Assembly (NCBI GenBank): GCA_963556255.1
Contig: OY744604.1
Coordinates: forward strand, 75,014,736 to 75,078,735
Length of the DNA: 64,000 nt
Source: Allolobophora icterica
Taxonomy: Eukaryota > Annelida > Clitellata > Crassiclitellata > Lumbricidae
Direction of reading: 5' to 3'
A program made the translations under genes and the position numbers. The notes below the pieces were generated by a model. That model was not told the DNA's origin and did no database searches. It saw nothing but the letters and a program-made list of their open reading frames with translations. Below, in pieces: positions 26,101 to 37,726 of this stretch (within the stretch, counting starts at the first letter, position 1; each line of letters starts with the position of its first letter).

Positions 26101-29100
26101 ATATTGTTAACTAAACAAACTTGTATTATTTAGCCGAGGTTTGACCTTGGATTTCCGCTAGAGTCACAGCAAGATTTGAACTACATTCGCGAAAGCTTCA
26201 GATAAACGCAGTAATAACCGGAAACACTATAAATAGCCTATGTATACGTACAACACATTTTCATGCAGATACAGTCGCAGACAATATCGTCATCAAATGT
26301 CGTGGCAGTTGTGGGAAAGAACGCTACTATGAACTGCAATACGCCGTCTCCATTCGTTCTTGCAATTGGATCAACTACTCCAGAAATAGTTGCAGAGAAC
26401 TGTCAAGTACTGGATGCTTACATCGCTCATTACGACGTAAATATGACAATAGACGTCCTCATGATAAACAATGCCAATGGAAAGACTCACGCAGGAACGT
26501 ACATCTGCCAGGATCAAGCGCTGAATCAGGTGTTGGCTACAGTGGAACTTGTAGTCACAGGTATGAATGTTACAAGAGCACCAATGTTGATTCCTCTAAT
26601 CCTCTCTTTTTTGTAAAAATAGCTGTTGTAAAATTCAATACAAAGACTGACAAACAGCGTAAATCAGCGTTTCTTAATGCAGCTGCATTTGTATATATAC
26701 GTCCTGCACATCCTTGGTGATTCGAGATATTTCCGGACACCGTTTCGTCTTCCTTATGTGAGGAACTTCTGGACGGGGAAGCAACCGTGTCCCGTTCCGG
26801 AATAGCACATCGCTTATTGTCATTCCTCACTCCAAATTATACGTGCTCCAGGAACTCTGAACTTGCTGTTATGTCAACTTTAGTTGAACATCTGTTGATT
26901 GGGCACTGATTCTGGGTGTGCAAGCCAGCCACTGCCGACTCTTTCAGTCGTTGAAGCACTGTTTGCTAAGAGATGAATGTTCTGTTCTTAATAACATCTA
27001 ACATTAACCGCCTAGCGTAGAAATAGCCTCTGATTAGTTCTCAGTAGTGGCGCTATATAAATTTTTCATATAGAAAAATATAAAATTAGTCAAAATGAAC
27101 TGAAATTAAAAACAAAGTATGTGGAAATATTACATGTTCTGTGCGTAATGTCTTGGTTTTAAGCAGTCAGTAACTTATAATAGCATTTAGTGCAGATGCG
27201 TAAAGATAATTCAATGGTTCATAATTACACCCATGAATGACATTAATTAACGTCTCAGAGCAAAACAGAATTGTGGGTGAAAGTCTCAAGGATGTACAAG
27301 TTTGATACAATTTACCGACTTTGTTTGCAGAGTCTCCGATTTGCATGAACAACATCATCAATTCAACGCTGTTTCTGGGTCAGTATTTGAACATGACGTG
27401 CAGCGTGTCCTTCGCTGGCAAGTTTGCGCCAACCATCGTCTGGAAAGATTCCAATGGAGCCTCGGTGAGCAACGCAACGAATACAAATTCATCCGCTGAA
27501 GTGACTTCCTGGATCATGATTCCCAGTTACTTTCCTTTGACCAAATCTTTCACCTGCTCAGTTTCTGACGCTGATGAACCAACCAGTTGTTCTACACAGC
27601 AGCTCCCTGTTGGTAAGATGGAAAAACTAAGCTGCTTACATCAAGCATCTTCGTAGGTAAAAATAAACAATTAATGGCTGTTTAGAATAGATATCATGGA
27701 ATGGCAAACTACATTTCAATACTTAGCAAATAGCTTGTTGTTATTCCTGTCTCGTTACCAGCTAAGGCCTTGTTCTTTCGGGAGATGTGAATTTTAATTT
27801 ACTTCGGCAAGAGTCCTGTCTCAATATGTGAAATGTCCAACTAATTATTGTTGTATGATCAATCCCATTAGAAACGAAAACGCACGCCCTCATTTCTTTG
27901 TCACGCTTACACAGTGTTTTTTCAGCCGGAACGCGCCCGAACGGCGTTCCGGCACCTTTTTTCAGCTCCCCAAAAATAATTTATTTATTTTGACAATATA
28001 AACAATAATTTAGTTATTTTAATTTAATTTCAGTGTTTTGAACTGTTTTCAGTGTTTATTGAGATCCCTCCCAACCCCCAATCCCGTTTATCTAAGGATG
28101 TTAGCCCGTACATTATTCCAGAACCTATTGTTCCGTTCCGGAACCTTTTTTTCTAGAAAAAAAGCACTGCACTTACATGAATTCTACAGGATTGCTGATA
28201 AAAAAAGATAAAAACTCGTGCTGTTGTTTTGATTTGCACTTTTATGTTTAAATAGCTTACACATATGTAACCAAGTTTCAACTTCCAGGCCAAGTGTCTA
28301 CTCTCGTCTGCGATAAAATTATTGCTTCGGGCGAATTCAACACCTTCGCCAGTCCCAAATTCTTAGTATCGTGGCCATACCTTAAAGATATCTATGGGGC
28401 TGGTTGTTTCTGAAAATGTACTTTCACTGTGCTGACAATTAGGAATAATTTTAAATGTTATTACATGTATTGCACAATTTCTTGTCTTTACAGAGTGCCC
28501 ACCTGATTTCGTAAAGCTTCCTGACACTAATAGCTGTTACAAATTCATCGCTGAAGCTCTCTCATGGACTGCTGCCGCCAACATGTGTCAAACGCAATTC
28601 CCTGCAGCGTATTTGGCCGTCATTACAAGCAATGCAGAACAAGACGCTCTTCCCGCATATCTAGACATTGAATTTCAAAGTAAGCCATATTTGTAACCAC
28701 ACCTTGCTGAATTTTCTCAATTGGTCATTATTTCCCCTTCCTAGACGTTTGTTCGCCATGTTCATGATTTCTTAATCAAATCTTGGTCATTCACGAACCT
28801 ATTCAAACCATCTGTTAATACCATTAGCTCTGAAATAATTCCGTAGGCCTATATCAGAGGGTTCTGGCATAACAGCAGCTGGCAATTTCAGCATAATCAG
28901 CCACTTGATGGAAAGTGTATGTATCCTTTGTCACTTCACTGCGGTTTCTCCTTCAGTCAATGGACACATGTTGTGTTAACATATTATTTGTGTCTTCTAT
29001 TTCACTTCTTACTATCATAGGTACATTTAATAAATATATACCACATTCTAGAATTAAGAAATTTGCTGGGTCGAGATGAAATTATACGGCAAGTGAACTT

Positions 29101-30487
29101 TTGTCGTAACCCATACAGCATACCATCTCCATTAATTGTCGGTCACTAATAATCACCCAATCGCTAACGCTAATGTTAGAAGTGATGTAATTTCTACAAT
29201 TATCATACGGTTTGAATATTAATTGCTCAAATCGTAGTCAATTAAATTAAACAGGCAAAATTGACAAAGGGATATTGTCTGGTTTTGGAATTGCACAGTG
29301 TACGAACTGCACGTACAGTCAGAGATGACTTCGGCTTCATGCACTTCGTGTCTCCAACCAGACACGCTTATCCACCAAGCTGCAGATTCCTAAGACTCAC
29401 AGGCCAGCACTCTGATGGATCGTGATATGCTAAGTTTGCAGTTTTTAACCCAGATAATACCTTTGTCCACAAGCCAATAATACCGGGATGAACCGTTGAT
29501 TGACAGGGTCGTAAACAATCTCTGCACATCAGATGTCATTGTATCGGTAAGGTTATAGGCTGTTGTGGCACCATATGCTGGCGATTGGCTCTTTGCCTTG
29601 CCCATTACTGCCTACATCACCAGGATCCTCTGCGATGGCAGTTGATGCTCGGTGAGACATCGAGGGAAAAGCGGGTGAATAGTCTCGATTCGTAACAGAA
29701 GTACTACGCTGTTGTGTTTTGACACCGATGGTTGTTGCTCTGGTTGTGGATTGGGTGATGGCAAGGGTGAAGGTGAATTGTGATACTCGACTAAAGTGGG
29801 TGAATGATGATAGGAGTAATGGCAGGTTGAGAATATTTGAATTTTATCAACAAAATCACCCTGTTGACTAATGCTTGGAGGACATGAGGACATGAAAGAT
29901 TTAACAAGCAGAAGCCAGGAGGAAGCGGTCGTTATTGGGAGGTTAAAGAGCCAGTCGCTGGTATGGGGTGAATAGGCCGAGTGAAATCGACCTCGATGGT
30001 AGGCATCGGTAAATAAGAGTGATTACAGCTTTCTTTATACTTGTATATTATTGTTATAATATAACAATAATATACAAGTATAAAGAAAGATATTACTCTA
30101 AGATCCTATTACGCCGTTACGTTAAGGCGTTTCACAAGACATAGGTGCTGAAGTAAGTCTTACATCATATTCTGAAAACCTTGGTCTTCTGCTTTAGTTG
30201 CGGTTCACGTTGTAGAAAGCGAAACCAACCTATGCCTTGACTTTTATGGAAAGGCATCTTGGCTTGGTGCTCAGAGGAGGATTCTAGATTGTAGCTCAGA
30301 CTTTCAGTGGAAGCCTGTTCCGGGAAAAACAAGCCCACTTAACTACACCAACTGGTATAGCGGTAATCCAGACTGCAATGGACAGGAATTCTGCATAGCA
30401 ATAGTCAAACCTATTAACTACATGTGGAATGATGACGACTGCAACAAAAATATTTTGTGCCCTTTATGCGAATATGGTCCAATATAA
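19845..30487 (+). CDS. Gene A: secreted PAN-Ig-Ig-C-type lectin protein (5 exons)
   Basis: Spliced CDS 19845-20144, 26269-26560, 27331-27612, 28494-28679, 30198-30487; 1350 nt, 449 residues. Every junction has GT-AG ends; intron phases are 0,1,1,1. Residues 1-20 form a hydrophobic signal peptide, about 25-100 a cysteine-rich PAN/apple-like domain, about 101-198 Ig1, 198-292 Ig2, 292-449 a C-type lectin domain. There is no C-terminal membrane segment, so the product is probably secreted. Family knowledge: Ig plus CTLD secreted proteins of invertebrates bind pathogen surfaces; that role here is inference. The start is the second of two adjacent ATGs used in B and C, because the first has become ACG. 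Odd points: a 12-bp in-frame deletion removes the core Trp of Ig1, and a Cys at the start of the last exon is His. Intron 1 is about 6.1 kb because of nested transposons. Confidence 0.85.
20550..21560 (-). pseudogene. Transposon protein remnant, - strand
   Basis: Three reading frames with stops. Recognisable stretches are VNDLTERGVDLI and NEEQKQFLLQVVENHR, plus HDFMTKSPCRLFRIMKLPDAF just before. The 8-bp target duplication of the host element suggests the product belonged to its transposition machinery; the family is not known to me. Confidence 0.45.
23095..23940. repeat. Tandem repeat of about 330 bp
   Basis: About two and a half units. Each contains two related half-units with AGCCATTTTCCAAAATGG and GTTCACTTAGAATCGTGATC. 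Adjacent units differ by few bases, suggesting recent expansion inside the hAT. Confidence 0.85.
24048..24325. repeat. Minisatellite of about 66-70 bp, roughly four units
   Basis: Repeated core TCTGATTTGATTTG.CCTTCTGG followed by CTTTTGGACTA and CTATGGAAA; units diverge by scattered changes. Confidence 0.8.
25920..25985 (+). repeat. SINE 3' tail relic (GGCGCTATATAAATT)
   Basis: GAAGAGGCGCTATATAAATT followed by CTCCATATGAATGA. The same relic is in intron 1 of gene B (about 40565) but not at the same site in gene C, so it arrived in an ancestor of A and B or was lost from C. Confidence 0.55.
26269..26560 (+). CDS. Gene A exon 2: Ig-like domain 1, core Trp deleted
   Basis: Acceptor TTTTCATGCAG at 26268 and donor GTATGA at 26561; enters in phase 0, leaves in phase 1. 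It shows the first Ig cysteine (MNCNT) and the second in AGTYICQD. Compared with B and C, 12 bases coding RWMH after PSPFV are missing, so the invariant Ig tryptophan of strand C is lost while the frame stays open. Confidence 0.85.
27331..27612 (+). CDS. Gene A exon 3: Ig-like domain 2
   Basis: Acceptor TTTGTTTGCAG, donor GTAAGA at 27613; phase 1 at both ends, a symmetric exon. The peptide carries Ig cysteines in NMTCSV and FTCSV and the core Trp in IVWKD, plus several N-glycosylation sequons (NST, NMT, NAT). It aligns along its whole length with the corresponding exons of B and C. Confidence 0.87.
27912..28169. mobile_element. Short hAT-type MITE in intron 3 of gene A
   Basis: Starts CAGTGTTTTTTC and ends GAAAAAAAGCACTG; flanks CGCTTACA (27904-27911) and CACTTACA (28170-28177). 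Genes B and C lack it at the same intron position. Confidence 0.78.
28494..28679 (+). CDS. Gene A exon 4: C-type lectin domain, first half
   Basis: Acceptor CTTTACAG, donor GTAAGC at 28680, phase 1 in and out. It encodes ECPPDFVKLPD..SCYKF..ALSW..A...C....AYLAVI, the standard N-terminal half of a long-form CTLD: two N-terminal cysteines, helix-1 cysteine and the LAVI strand. The length of 186 nt is identical in all three genes. Confidence 0.88.
30030..30088. repeat. Perfect 28-bp palindrome in intron 4 of gene A
   Basis: Arms 30030-30057 and 30061-30088 are exact reverse complements around the 3-base spacer AAT. Genes B and C have only the left arm at the homologous place (about 44946 and 63600). 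Confidence 0.95.
30198..30487 (+). CDS. Gene A exon 5: C-type lectin domain, second half and stop
   Basis: Acceptor TCTGCTTTAG at 30197; the frame ends with TAA at 30485-30487. It encodes WLGAQ, an NYTNW strand, an NPD loop where EPN or QPD is usual, the WND calcium-site motif and a final CPLCEYGPI. The first cysteine seen in B and C (IACYVV) is replaced (IAVHVV). A polyadenylation signal AATAAA lies at about 30563. Confidence 0.86.
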
Positions 30488-30499
30488 GGTACTGAAATC

Positions 30500-31420
30500 T
30501 GTTGCAAAATGTCGCTGTAGTGCATTATGAACGCCTATTCATTCGTTTAATTGTCATTTTGAAATAAAGAAGCTCTTACATAAGTAATCTGAATTTTGAC
30601 TTCTCTTCACAGTCACAAGAAGCTATTTGCTCCTTTACAGTATCTCTCGGGAGAATTTTTTCCATTGAAATATTATACATGACATTTGTATTATAATACT
30701 TAGTACGTCGGCATCAAAATTGAAGAAACAACAGAACAGAAGTGCAACTGTTAATTACTACGAAGACAATCTTATGTATGAAACTTATACAAAAACTATT
30801 GCCAAAATAATATTAATATAGTTGCGTCACATGATGTAAATATAAACCGCTGTGGAGATGGACTGTCGTTGACGTTAGCTTACAATTATGCTATTAAAAT
30901 CAATGTAAAGTAAATAAGTATAGGCTCTAGTACAGAAAAAAGAAAAAAAATTGTATTTTCTTATTAAACATTTGCTTACTTGTTTCGTTCGTGACATTTA
31001 TTTACAGTTAATAAAGAGTATGAGTTGACAGAGCTCTTCTTACACACCTGTTGCGTCCATCTGAACACGATGCCAGCGAATTTGACGAAAATCGACAGCA
31101 GTGAAAGTGCATCTGTTATATATTGAGAAAAACTTTATTACATTAGTTTTAGTTTTCACTTTTATTAGCGCTCTCTGTGACAATATCGCTTAAAGATGTA
31201 TTAACACATTCGTAGAATTGCAAGCACTACCAGTTGCATGCATCTGTGCCCTGCATTTTCTGACTATGCTACATTAGCTTGATATGATTTATTCGAACAT
31301 ACGTTGAGATGATTGTAATGTGCACAATGTGTGTCCTTTTAACTTTTTTGTCATTAAGCTTAACAATCATAAAAGAGAAGCACTGCATTTCCTCTGCATG
31401 CACTTTACATACATTAATAG
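30500..31420. repeat. 3' flank of gene A, duplicated after gene B (45380-46430)
   Basis: AATAAA at 30563, then non-coding sequence aligned with 45380-46430; shared landmarks include GACGTTAGCTTACAA and CATTTTCTGACTATGCTACAT. No other gene. Confidence 0.75.
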
Positions 31421-31422
31421 CA

Positions 31423-31850
<428 letters not shown>

Positions 31851-32395
31851 CGATTGCATTATATAGGTGCATCTTGGTGCTTCTTCCTATTGTGGCCGAC
31901 CTCCATATTGAGCCGATCTTGTGGAATACCGACGCGGCTTTGCCGATTCTTGTTCTCGTTTGTTCTCATTCTCTCTCTTAATTAACAAAATTTAAATCAA
32001 AATTAAGTGTCATTCGCAATTACTAAGATTATTCTCTTTCTGTGCATGTTTTATGTATTGTAAATCTGATTAAAAAGTAATTGATTAAATTTGAACTTCA
32101 AGTCAATCAAGTGACCATCGTCAGATGCGTATCAGTTCCTCTTGTAGTGTATAACATGTTTTTAAAATACGCCAGCAAATTTCCATCCCACATGAGATAG
32201 AAGTTAGGTTGTTAGAATGAGTAAGCAGCTAGGCAGGTAATCTTTTGTTAGTACGAGACAATCGCATATACTTTACAACATCAATGCATTCAGTTACGAA
32301 AAGTAGCACCATATTACAATATCAGTGGATACAAAACAGTAAAAACAATATTATGAACAGTTCCATAATGTCATATTTATATGGTATACATCAAT

Positions 32396-32771
32396 AAGGT
32401 CGCGCACATAAGGTCGCGCACAAAAGGTCGCGCACAAAAGGTCGCGACACAAAAGATCGCAGCGTCATAAGATCGCGACACAAAAGATCGCAGGGTAGGC
32501 GAAAGTCAGCATCCCGCATCTAGTTTAATTTATATTTTAGTCACTGATTCCGCTTCTAGTTTAATTTATATTTTAATTGATCCCGCTTCTAATTTTAGTT
32601 ATATTTTAGTCATTGATCCCGCTTCTAGTTTATTTTATATTTTAATCGTTTAGTTCTTGAATGTGTACCCTGCGATCTTTTGTGTTGCGATCTTATTACT
32701 CTGCGATCTTTTGTGTCGCGACCTTTTGTGCGCGACCTTTTGTGCGCGATCTTTTGTGCGCGATCTTATTG
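32396..32771. mobile_element. Foldback element built of AAGGTCGCGCACA repeats
   Basis: The left arm has about six 13-15-bp repeats of AAGGTCGCGCACAA and variants; the right arm has the reverse complement. Outer ends TCAATAAGGTCGCGCAC and GTGCGCGATCTTATTGA are inverted. The centre has four units of about 40 bp (GCTTCTAGTTTAATTTATAT). No target duplication could be fixed. The flank after gene B lacks it. Confidence 0.8.
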
Positions 32772-32819
32772 ACCTAAACCTATTTATATACAGCTAAATC
32801 TATACCTATAGCTATGATC

Positions 32820-33730
32820 TGAAGAACATAAACTTTACTCAGGTCTACAAATGGAACCAGGTTACAACAAGCATTCAGACTTGCATTATCCCAATCTTTA
32901 TAGTTGTAAAGTGAGCGAATGATGAAGGATTTCTTAGGCAACGGTGTATAAATATGCGGTAATTGAATTACACGTACCCGTTTACGTAAGTTCATTTTAT
33001 GAAGGTGCTTTGCGGGCAGTATCTGGAGAAATCAGTAGTGCGGTGACTGGATGCTCTTATAGGACTTCAATTTTTCACAGATCTTCCCCAACTTTAGACT
33101 GTCATTGCTCAAGAGGTTGCTGCGCTCAGACGCGCAGAAATGAATCAATTCTTCCACCCAATTCTGTTGACAGAAAGCCACCACCTAGGATGGAAGCGCA
33201 TAAGTTAGTCGGAAGTCTACAAGGGCTTTGAAAATATTCGTCAGTTTAGTGGGAGGCATCCCTTAAGACCGGAAGACTGTTAGAGGTGTAGGCGTTGGCT
33301 TCAAACCTTCAAAATGAACGTCACATTGTCATAGAATGTTAAATCTTCTCGGTAACAATGTCCAGTAGTTTAACGCTATTAATAGGATCCGGAAGAGAAA
33401 AGTCTTGGAGTCAGTCTGTGAAAAATATAATTTCCTTCGTCTTAGAAAATTAAGTATCATTCTTTTCATAGAGGTCCAATCCTTAATAAGCGAATTGAGT
33501 TTCCAGGCTAACAGAAGAGTTAGTATCGTCTGCAACTTTGAAAAAGATATTGGTCGGAGAGACTGGTTTAGGTCATTCTCCCTGGAATATAAAAGGCAGG
33601 GACTAATACCAGACCCTTAAATAAAGCTACGATTGACGGCAGTAAAGTGCAGGTTATTCAGTTTATCCTAAATAGTTGAAAGCATTATGAAGAAAAGGTC
33701 TTCAACTATATGAAATTAAAAAAATAGTGA
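32820..33730. repeat. Flanking block shared with 47060-47980
   Basis: Continuous alignment from GAAGAACATAAACTTTACTC through GTGACTGGATGCTCTTA to GAAAAGATCTTCAACTATA-like sequence. No gene found in either copy. Confidence 0.78.
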
Positions 33731-33739
33731 TGGAGTGAT

Positions 33740-33890
33740 TGATTGTTTGAGTGAGCGAGCGAATAGGTGAGTGACGGGCTGACTGACGGACTGACTGAGT
33801 CATTGACTGACTGACAAGCTGATTAGCTGACTGACTGATTGACTGACTGAAGGATTGATTGACTCACTGATAAATTTACTGGCTAACTGG
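33740..33890. repeat. Degenerate GACTGACT repeat
   Basis: Imperfect 4-base repeats; a matching tract follows the paralogous block at 47990-48110. Confidence 0.8.
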
Positions 33891-34310
33891 TATGTGAGAG
33901 GCTGGGAGCCATCCTTAGGCGCTTGAATAGAAGTGGTTACCTCCCCGGTGACTCTCCGTCCATCCAGCAGCTGTGTAGCTTGGCCGACAACCACCTGTTC
34001 TCGGCAGTTTTGGGTAACGAAGGTCATGCCCTGCACAGTCTGCTTCCGCCCGTTAAGGTGACCGGATATGCACTCCGACCCAGAGCCTATGACCGAGCCA
34101 ATCCTCTGGCTGACAGTCTCATGTGAAAAACATTCTTAACTAGGATGCTGTATGACTTTTTGAATAACTCTGTGCTTAAAACTATTTACATAGGTTTGGC
34201 CACTACTAGTTTTGCAGAGCTGTATATGTGCGAATGTTTGTTGTTGTTTATGTACACCAAAATGCGATTTGCAATTTTTTTAATAAAGAATATTCTATTC
34301 TATTCTATGT
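33890..34310 (+). mobile_element. LINE 3' end (CR1/L2-like) with ATTCT tail
   Basis: The frame to 34126 encodes the C-terminal end of an RT protein: RSGYLPGDSPSIQQLCSLAD..LF, HALHSLLPP and LRPRAYDR. The - strand LINE at 37.9 kb has the same end (KRLGYLEQSF...HVLHQLLP...PRPRAHN). It is followed by AATAAAG and (ATTCT)3. Confidence 0.75.
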
Positions 34311-34319
34311 TTGTAGGTA

Positions 34320-36200
34320 TGTAGCTAGGCATTTTGTACAACCTGTGCTGCCTTACGAGAGAACTCATCGATAGCCTAACAGGTTGCCCTAGTTAGACAT
34401 CGACAAGATCATCTCCATACGAATGTAGCTCATCTGCATACAGATGGTTGGTAGGTAAGCCTACGTGGCTGTGTGTAAATGTGTGCACGTGTATTGCTTG
34501 ACTGTTTCAAGTACTTCGCTATTATTTAGTAATAAATATATACATTGTGTTCCTGTTGAAAACGTATAGCAAGCGTCAAATTGATTATTTTTCATCGTTT
34601 TAACCATACTACCAACGTATTCACGACGGGTTTTAAAACGGATACCACCTCGGAGTAATTAGCATATTAATTGGCATTTTATCCACTTGTCTTCGGAACA
34701 CGCTATTAGAGTTGATGTGGATGCATGAGCAGGACTGTTAATTAGGTGCCTTACAAATTACCTGCAGTAGAGAGGCTCTCATGCTGGAAATTCTTCTGAG
34801 AGTGTTGCTGTGATTAAAGCGCTATACAAGTTGGCCGGCGCAACAGACTATAGTAGAACGCAAGGCAATATTGTTACATTAGCAGTGTTGGCATTTTAGA
34901 GGTCATTTGCGACTACCGTTTCAACCAGCATGCCAATGAATAACTGATAGGGCCCTAATGGGCACTGTATTAGGAATGCTGGCAGGGTTATTATAATGAT
35001 AAAGTGCGTGCTTTGTCTCAAATTAGACCGATCGTTGTTTCTCTTATAATATAATAGAAAATCGATTTAACCTTAAAAGCTCCATGATGCATATTCAGGG
35101 TAGCTATGGAGAACTAAATATTTGTATGGCCATTTGTTCCTATGGGCGCAGTTCAACCCATGCAGGTTCAAACTGATCTGCGGCAGAGCGACAGCTGCAT
35201 GTCTCCGCTGACAGCAGAGCACATCCTCAGGCCCGCCGAGAGGGAGGGGCAGGGGGGGCAAATGCCCAGGGGCCCGGCGACTTTTTAGGGGCCCGGGCCG
35301 AGCCCGCAATCAACTTATGAAAAAATTAATATTATAATCAGTTATAAGCCTGCAAAGTTTATGATTTATGCCTATTAAAATATATTATCTGACGCTTAAC
35401 TATAACCAGTTTAAACTATAAGCATCTGAATAAAATCATAGTTGTATATAATAATGTATAAATATAATATTGTACGGTCGTACACGCACTTTTATTATTT
35501 CAATTTGTGTTTTTTTTAATATTTTTCGTACGACCGTACGATATTATATTTATATAAAGCCTAAAGATAGTTTACAGGCCCGTAACTGCTCTGCCTAGGG
35601 GCCCGCGACTGCTCTGCCTAGGGGCCCGTGGCTGCTCTGCCTAGGGGCCCGGAATTTCTCTCGGCGGCCCTGCACATCCTCCACCCATCTGATTCGAGAC
35701 GGAACATACGTATAATTCCTCATGGAGCCTGTTCAGCTTAAAAGTTTAACCTTGCGACGTGCATACATGTACACGTATGTAATGTATTTAGTTTAAACAT
35801 TACTACAGCACCTTTGCAGTATCTTGAAACAGTGCGGCAAGCGCCATCCTAAATGATGTAAAAGTCAATCAGAACAACAGTTGATCAATTAGATTTAAGA
35901 TAACTAGAAAACACAGCAATTATGAGCTCCCGCATACACATAGATCCTTACTGATTGTCCTTCGAAGTTGAGAGTTGACGCCATAATCTGAGTTATTTGA
36001 CTTTGTAGCAAAGAAGAAGAGGAACAAAAGAGGGCAACGAGGTTCGCCATACACGAACATTAACACCATGCAGCTCTTCGACGCTGCTATAAGATACTGC
36101 ATCCGGGCATCCCTCTGCCACCTGCTCGAAATGAAGCATGACCCTATTCGATAAGTCTCCCGATACCCGACCCACAGGAAGGCACCACTTGCACCGCCCT
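34320..36200. repeat. Segmental duplication block (partner at 54640-55760)
   Basis: Shared landmarks: TTATTTTTCATCG-like then GTTGATGTGGATG (34710 and 54740), GTATGGCCATTTGTTC (35124 and 55298), CATCCTCCACCCATCTGA (35675 and 55394). Non-coding. It precedes genes B and C, not gene A. Confidence 0.7.
35228..35672. mobile_element. hAT-type MITE with CAGGGCCGCCGAGAG ends
   Basis: Ends CAGGCCCGCCGAGAG and CTCTCGGCGGCCCTG; exact target duplication CACATCCT at 35220-35227 and 35673-35680. The empty site is visible at about 55394. Internally it has an inverted pair around GTACGGTCGTACACG and tandem GGGGCCCG-type units. Confidence 0.88.
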
Positions 36201-37029
36201 AGGATTCGGTAGCAAGCTTCGGAACACAGTGCAAACACACTTACACACAAACAGGAAAGAGTAACTCCATGAAGGAATACTACGTAGCTTTAGCAGTCAC
36301 ATGGAACAAAAATTATGGAGTTAAACCTGCAAGTGACCAACTGATTGATCGGATTTTACACACTAGAGAAGGATGCGACAATGTTGGCCACCTTTGCAGA
36401 CTATCAAGTCTCTTCAAAAAGATATCGTTATTGTAATCGTCTTTTTAGTCCTTAAAACAACAATTTGGGAGACTTTCAAACATAATGCTTCTCATTAAAC
36501 TAGTACACTCATTAAAATTACTACAATATAATTTGCATAAAATTTTAACGATCGTACTAGTATATTCAGGAGCTCATTTACAAGTTCTTTAGTTCAGCGT
36601 TTCCCATACTTTTCAGCAATTTACTTTCAGTGTTACGGACGGTCAGAAATGTTCCCATTGCAGGAGGACCGGTGCTCAATTTATTTATTATTTTTCTATT
36701 TCGATCACTTTAAATATGCCTTGATTATAAGATTTAAGAACCGAGAATGTAAAAGAAATCTTGGAATTTGGTACAAAATTAAATAGTTGCATTGAACAAA
36801 ATTAAATTAAATAGTTGCATTTAGCTTAATTACATTTAAACCCAGAACAAATCTTTTTAATTTTTTAAGTATGGTTTTGATTGCGAGACAATCGTATTTC
36901 TTGACGAAAGTGCGAAGCAAGAGCAATCAAGAAAACGTCTTTCGTCTTCTATGTCCAGCTCCTCGACTCACTTTGCGGACCGGAAACTGTGGACTTGCGG
37001 ACCGGAAGCGGTCTTCGGACTACCACTTT

Positions 37030-37417
37030 GGGAAGCACTGCTTTAGTTCACAAAATATTGTATTCGATCTGCACCATCAAACTACACTGTATCAAAAATA
37101 TGAGTTTGCCATTTGATCTACATTGGTGGTGAAACATGATCTGTAAGCTATGATTCTGCACTCCACGACGCATGCAGTTCATGCTGCATGGCTGATCTCG
37201 TTCAATTACTCGATCAATATTTTTCCCGAGTGAAGCAATTTCCAGGTTTTTCCCTGCCGTCCTCAGATTACAAATAGCGTCGGTCTGTATCTGCAAGCGA
37301 CAGATCATCAGTTGTACCACTGCTACGCTTGAAGCATTGGCGCTATTGAACTAGAAGCGAATTTAGAGAAGTTTAGCTTAAGGAGATTATTAGACGAGAA
37401 AATAGCATCAAAGCAGA
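37030..37417 (+). promoter_or_regulatory. Conserved 5' flank of gene B
   Basis: Same block as upstream of A and C, including TACTCGATCAATATTTTTCC and the ACAAATAGCGTCGG segment; ends at the double ATG. Confidence 0.45.
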
Positions 37418-37726
37418 ATGATGCGGTCCACTTTCTATAAAATTATGTTTTTTATGTCGACGATCTGTCGATATGGAGAAACTTCTGCAGCTGTAACAAG
37501 CCATTTCGTGGCTTCCTTCTCATGTAGTGGAGAAACACTTTGTGCCACTGATGTTCCCACTGAAGAAATGTCTGCATCCAGCTTAGTTAGTTGTGGAATC
37601 CAATGCCTAACTAATCCGCATTGTCTTCAGTTTAACTACATTGAAACGCTGTCGATATGTCAGTTGTATCATTTTGTACCATCATCATTTGAGGCAACTG
37701 ATGGCTGTGTTGGATACAAGACTTTG
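37418..37726 (+). CDS. Gene B exon 1: signal peptide + PAN/apple-like domain
   Basis: 103 codons ending in phase 0 before GTAAGT (37727). Two ATGs in a row begin the frame; the first is taken. The cysteine pattern is the same as in genes A and C. Confidence 0.85.

Noticed and set aside
28680..30197. Search for an extra exon in intron 4
   Set aside because: Candidate frames are broken in B and C and would disturb the CTLD, which is continuous across the exon 4-5 junction.
33740..33890. Regular short repeats considered as a CRISPR-like array
   Set aside because: Units are 4 bases long without unique spacers, in a eukaryotic setting.
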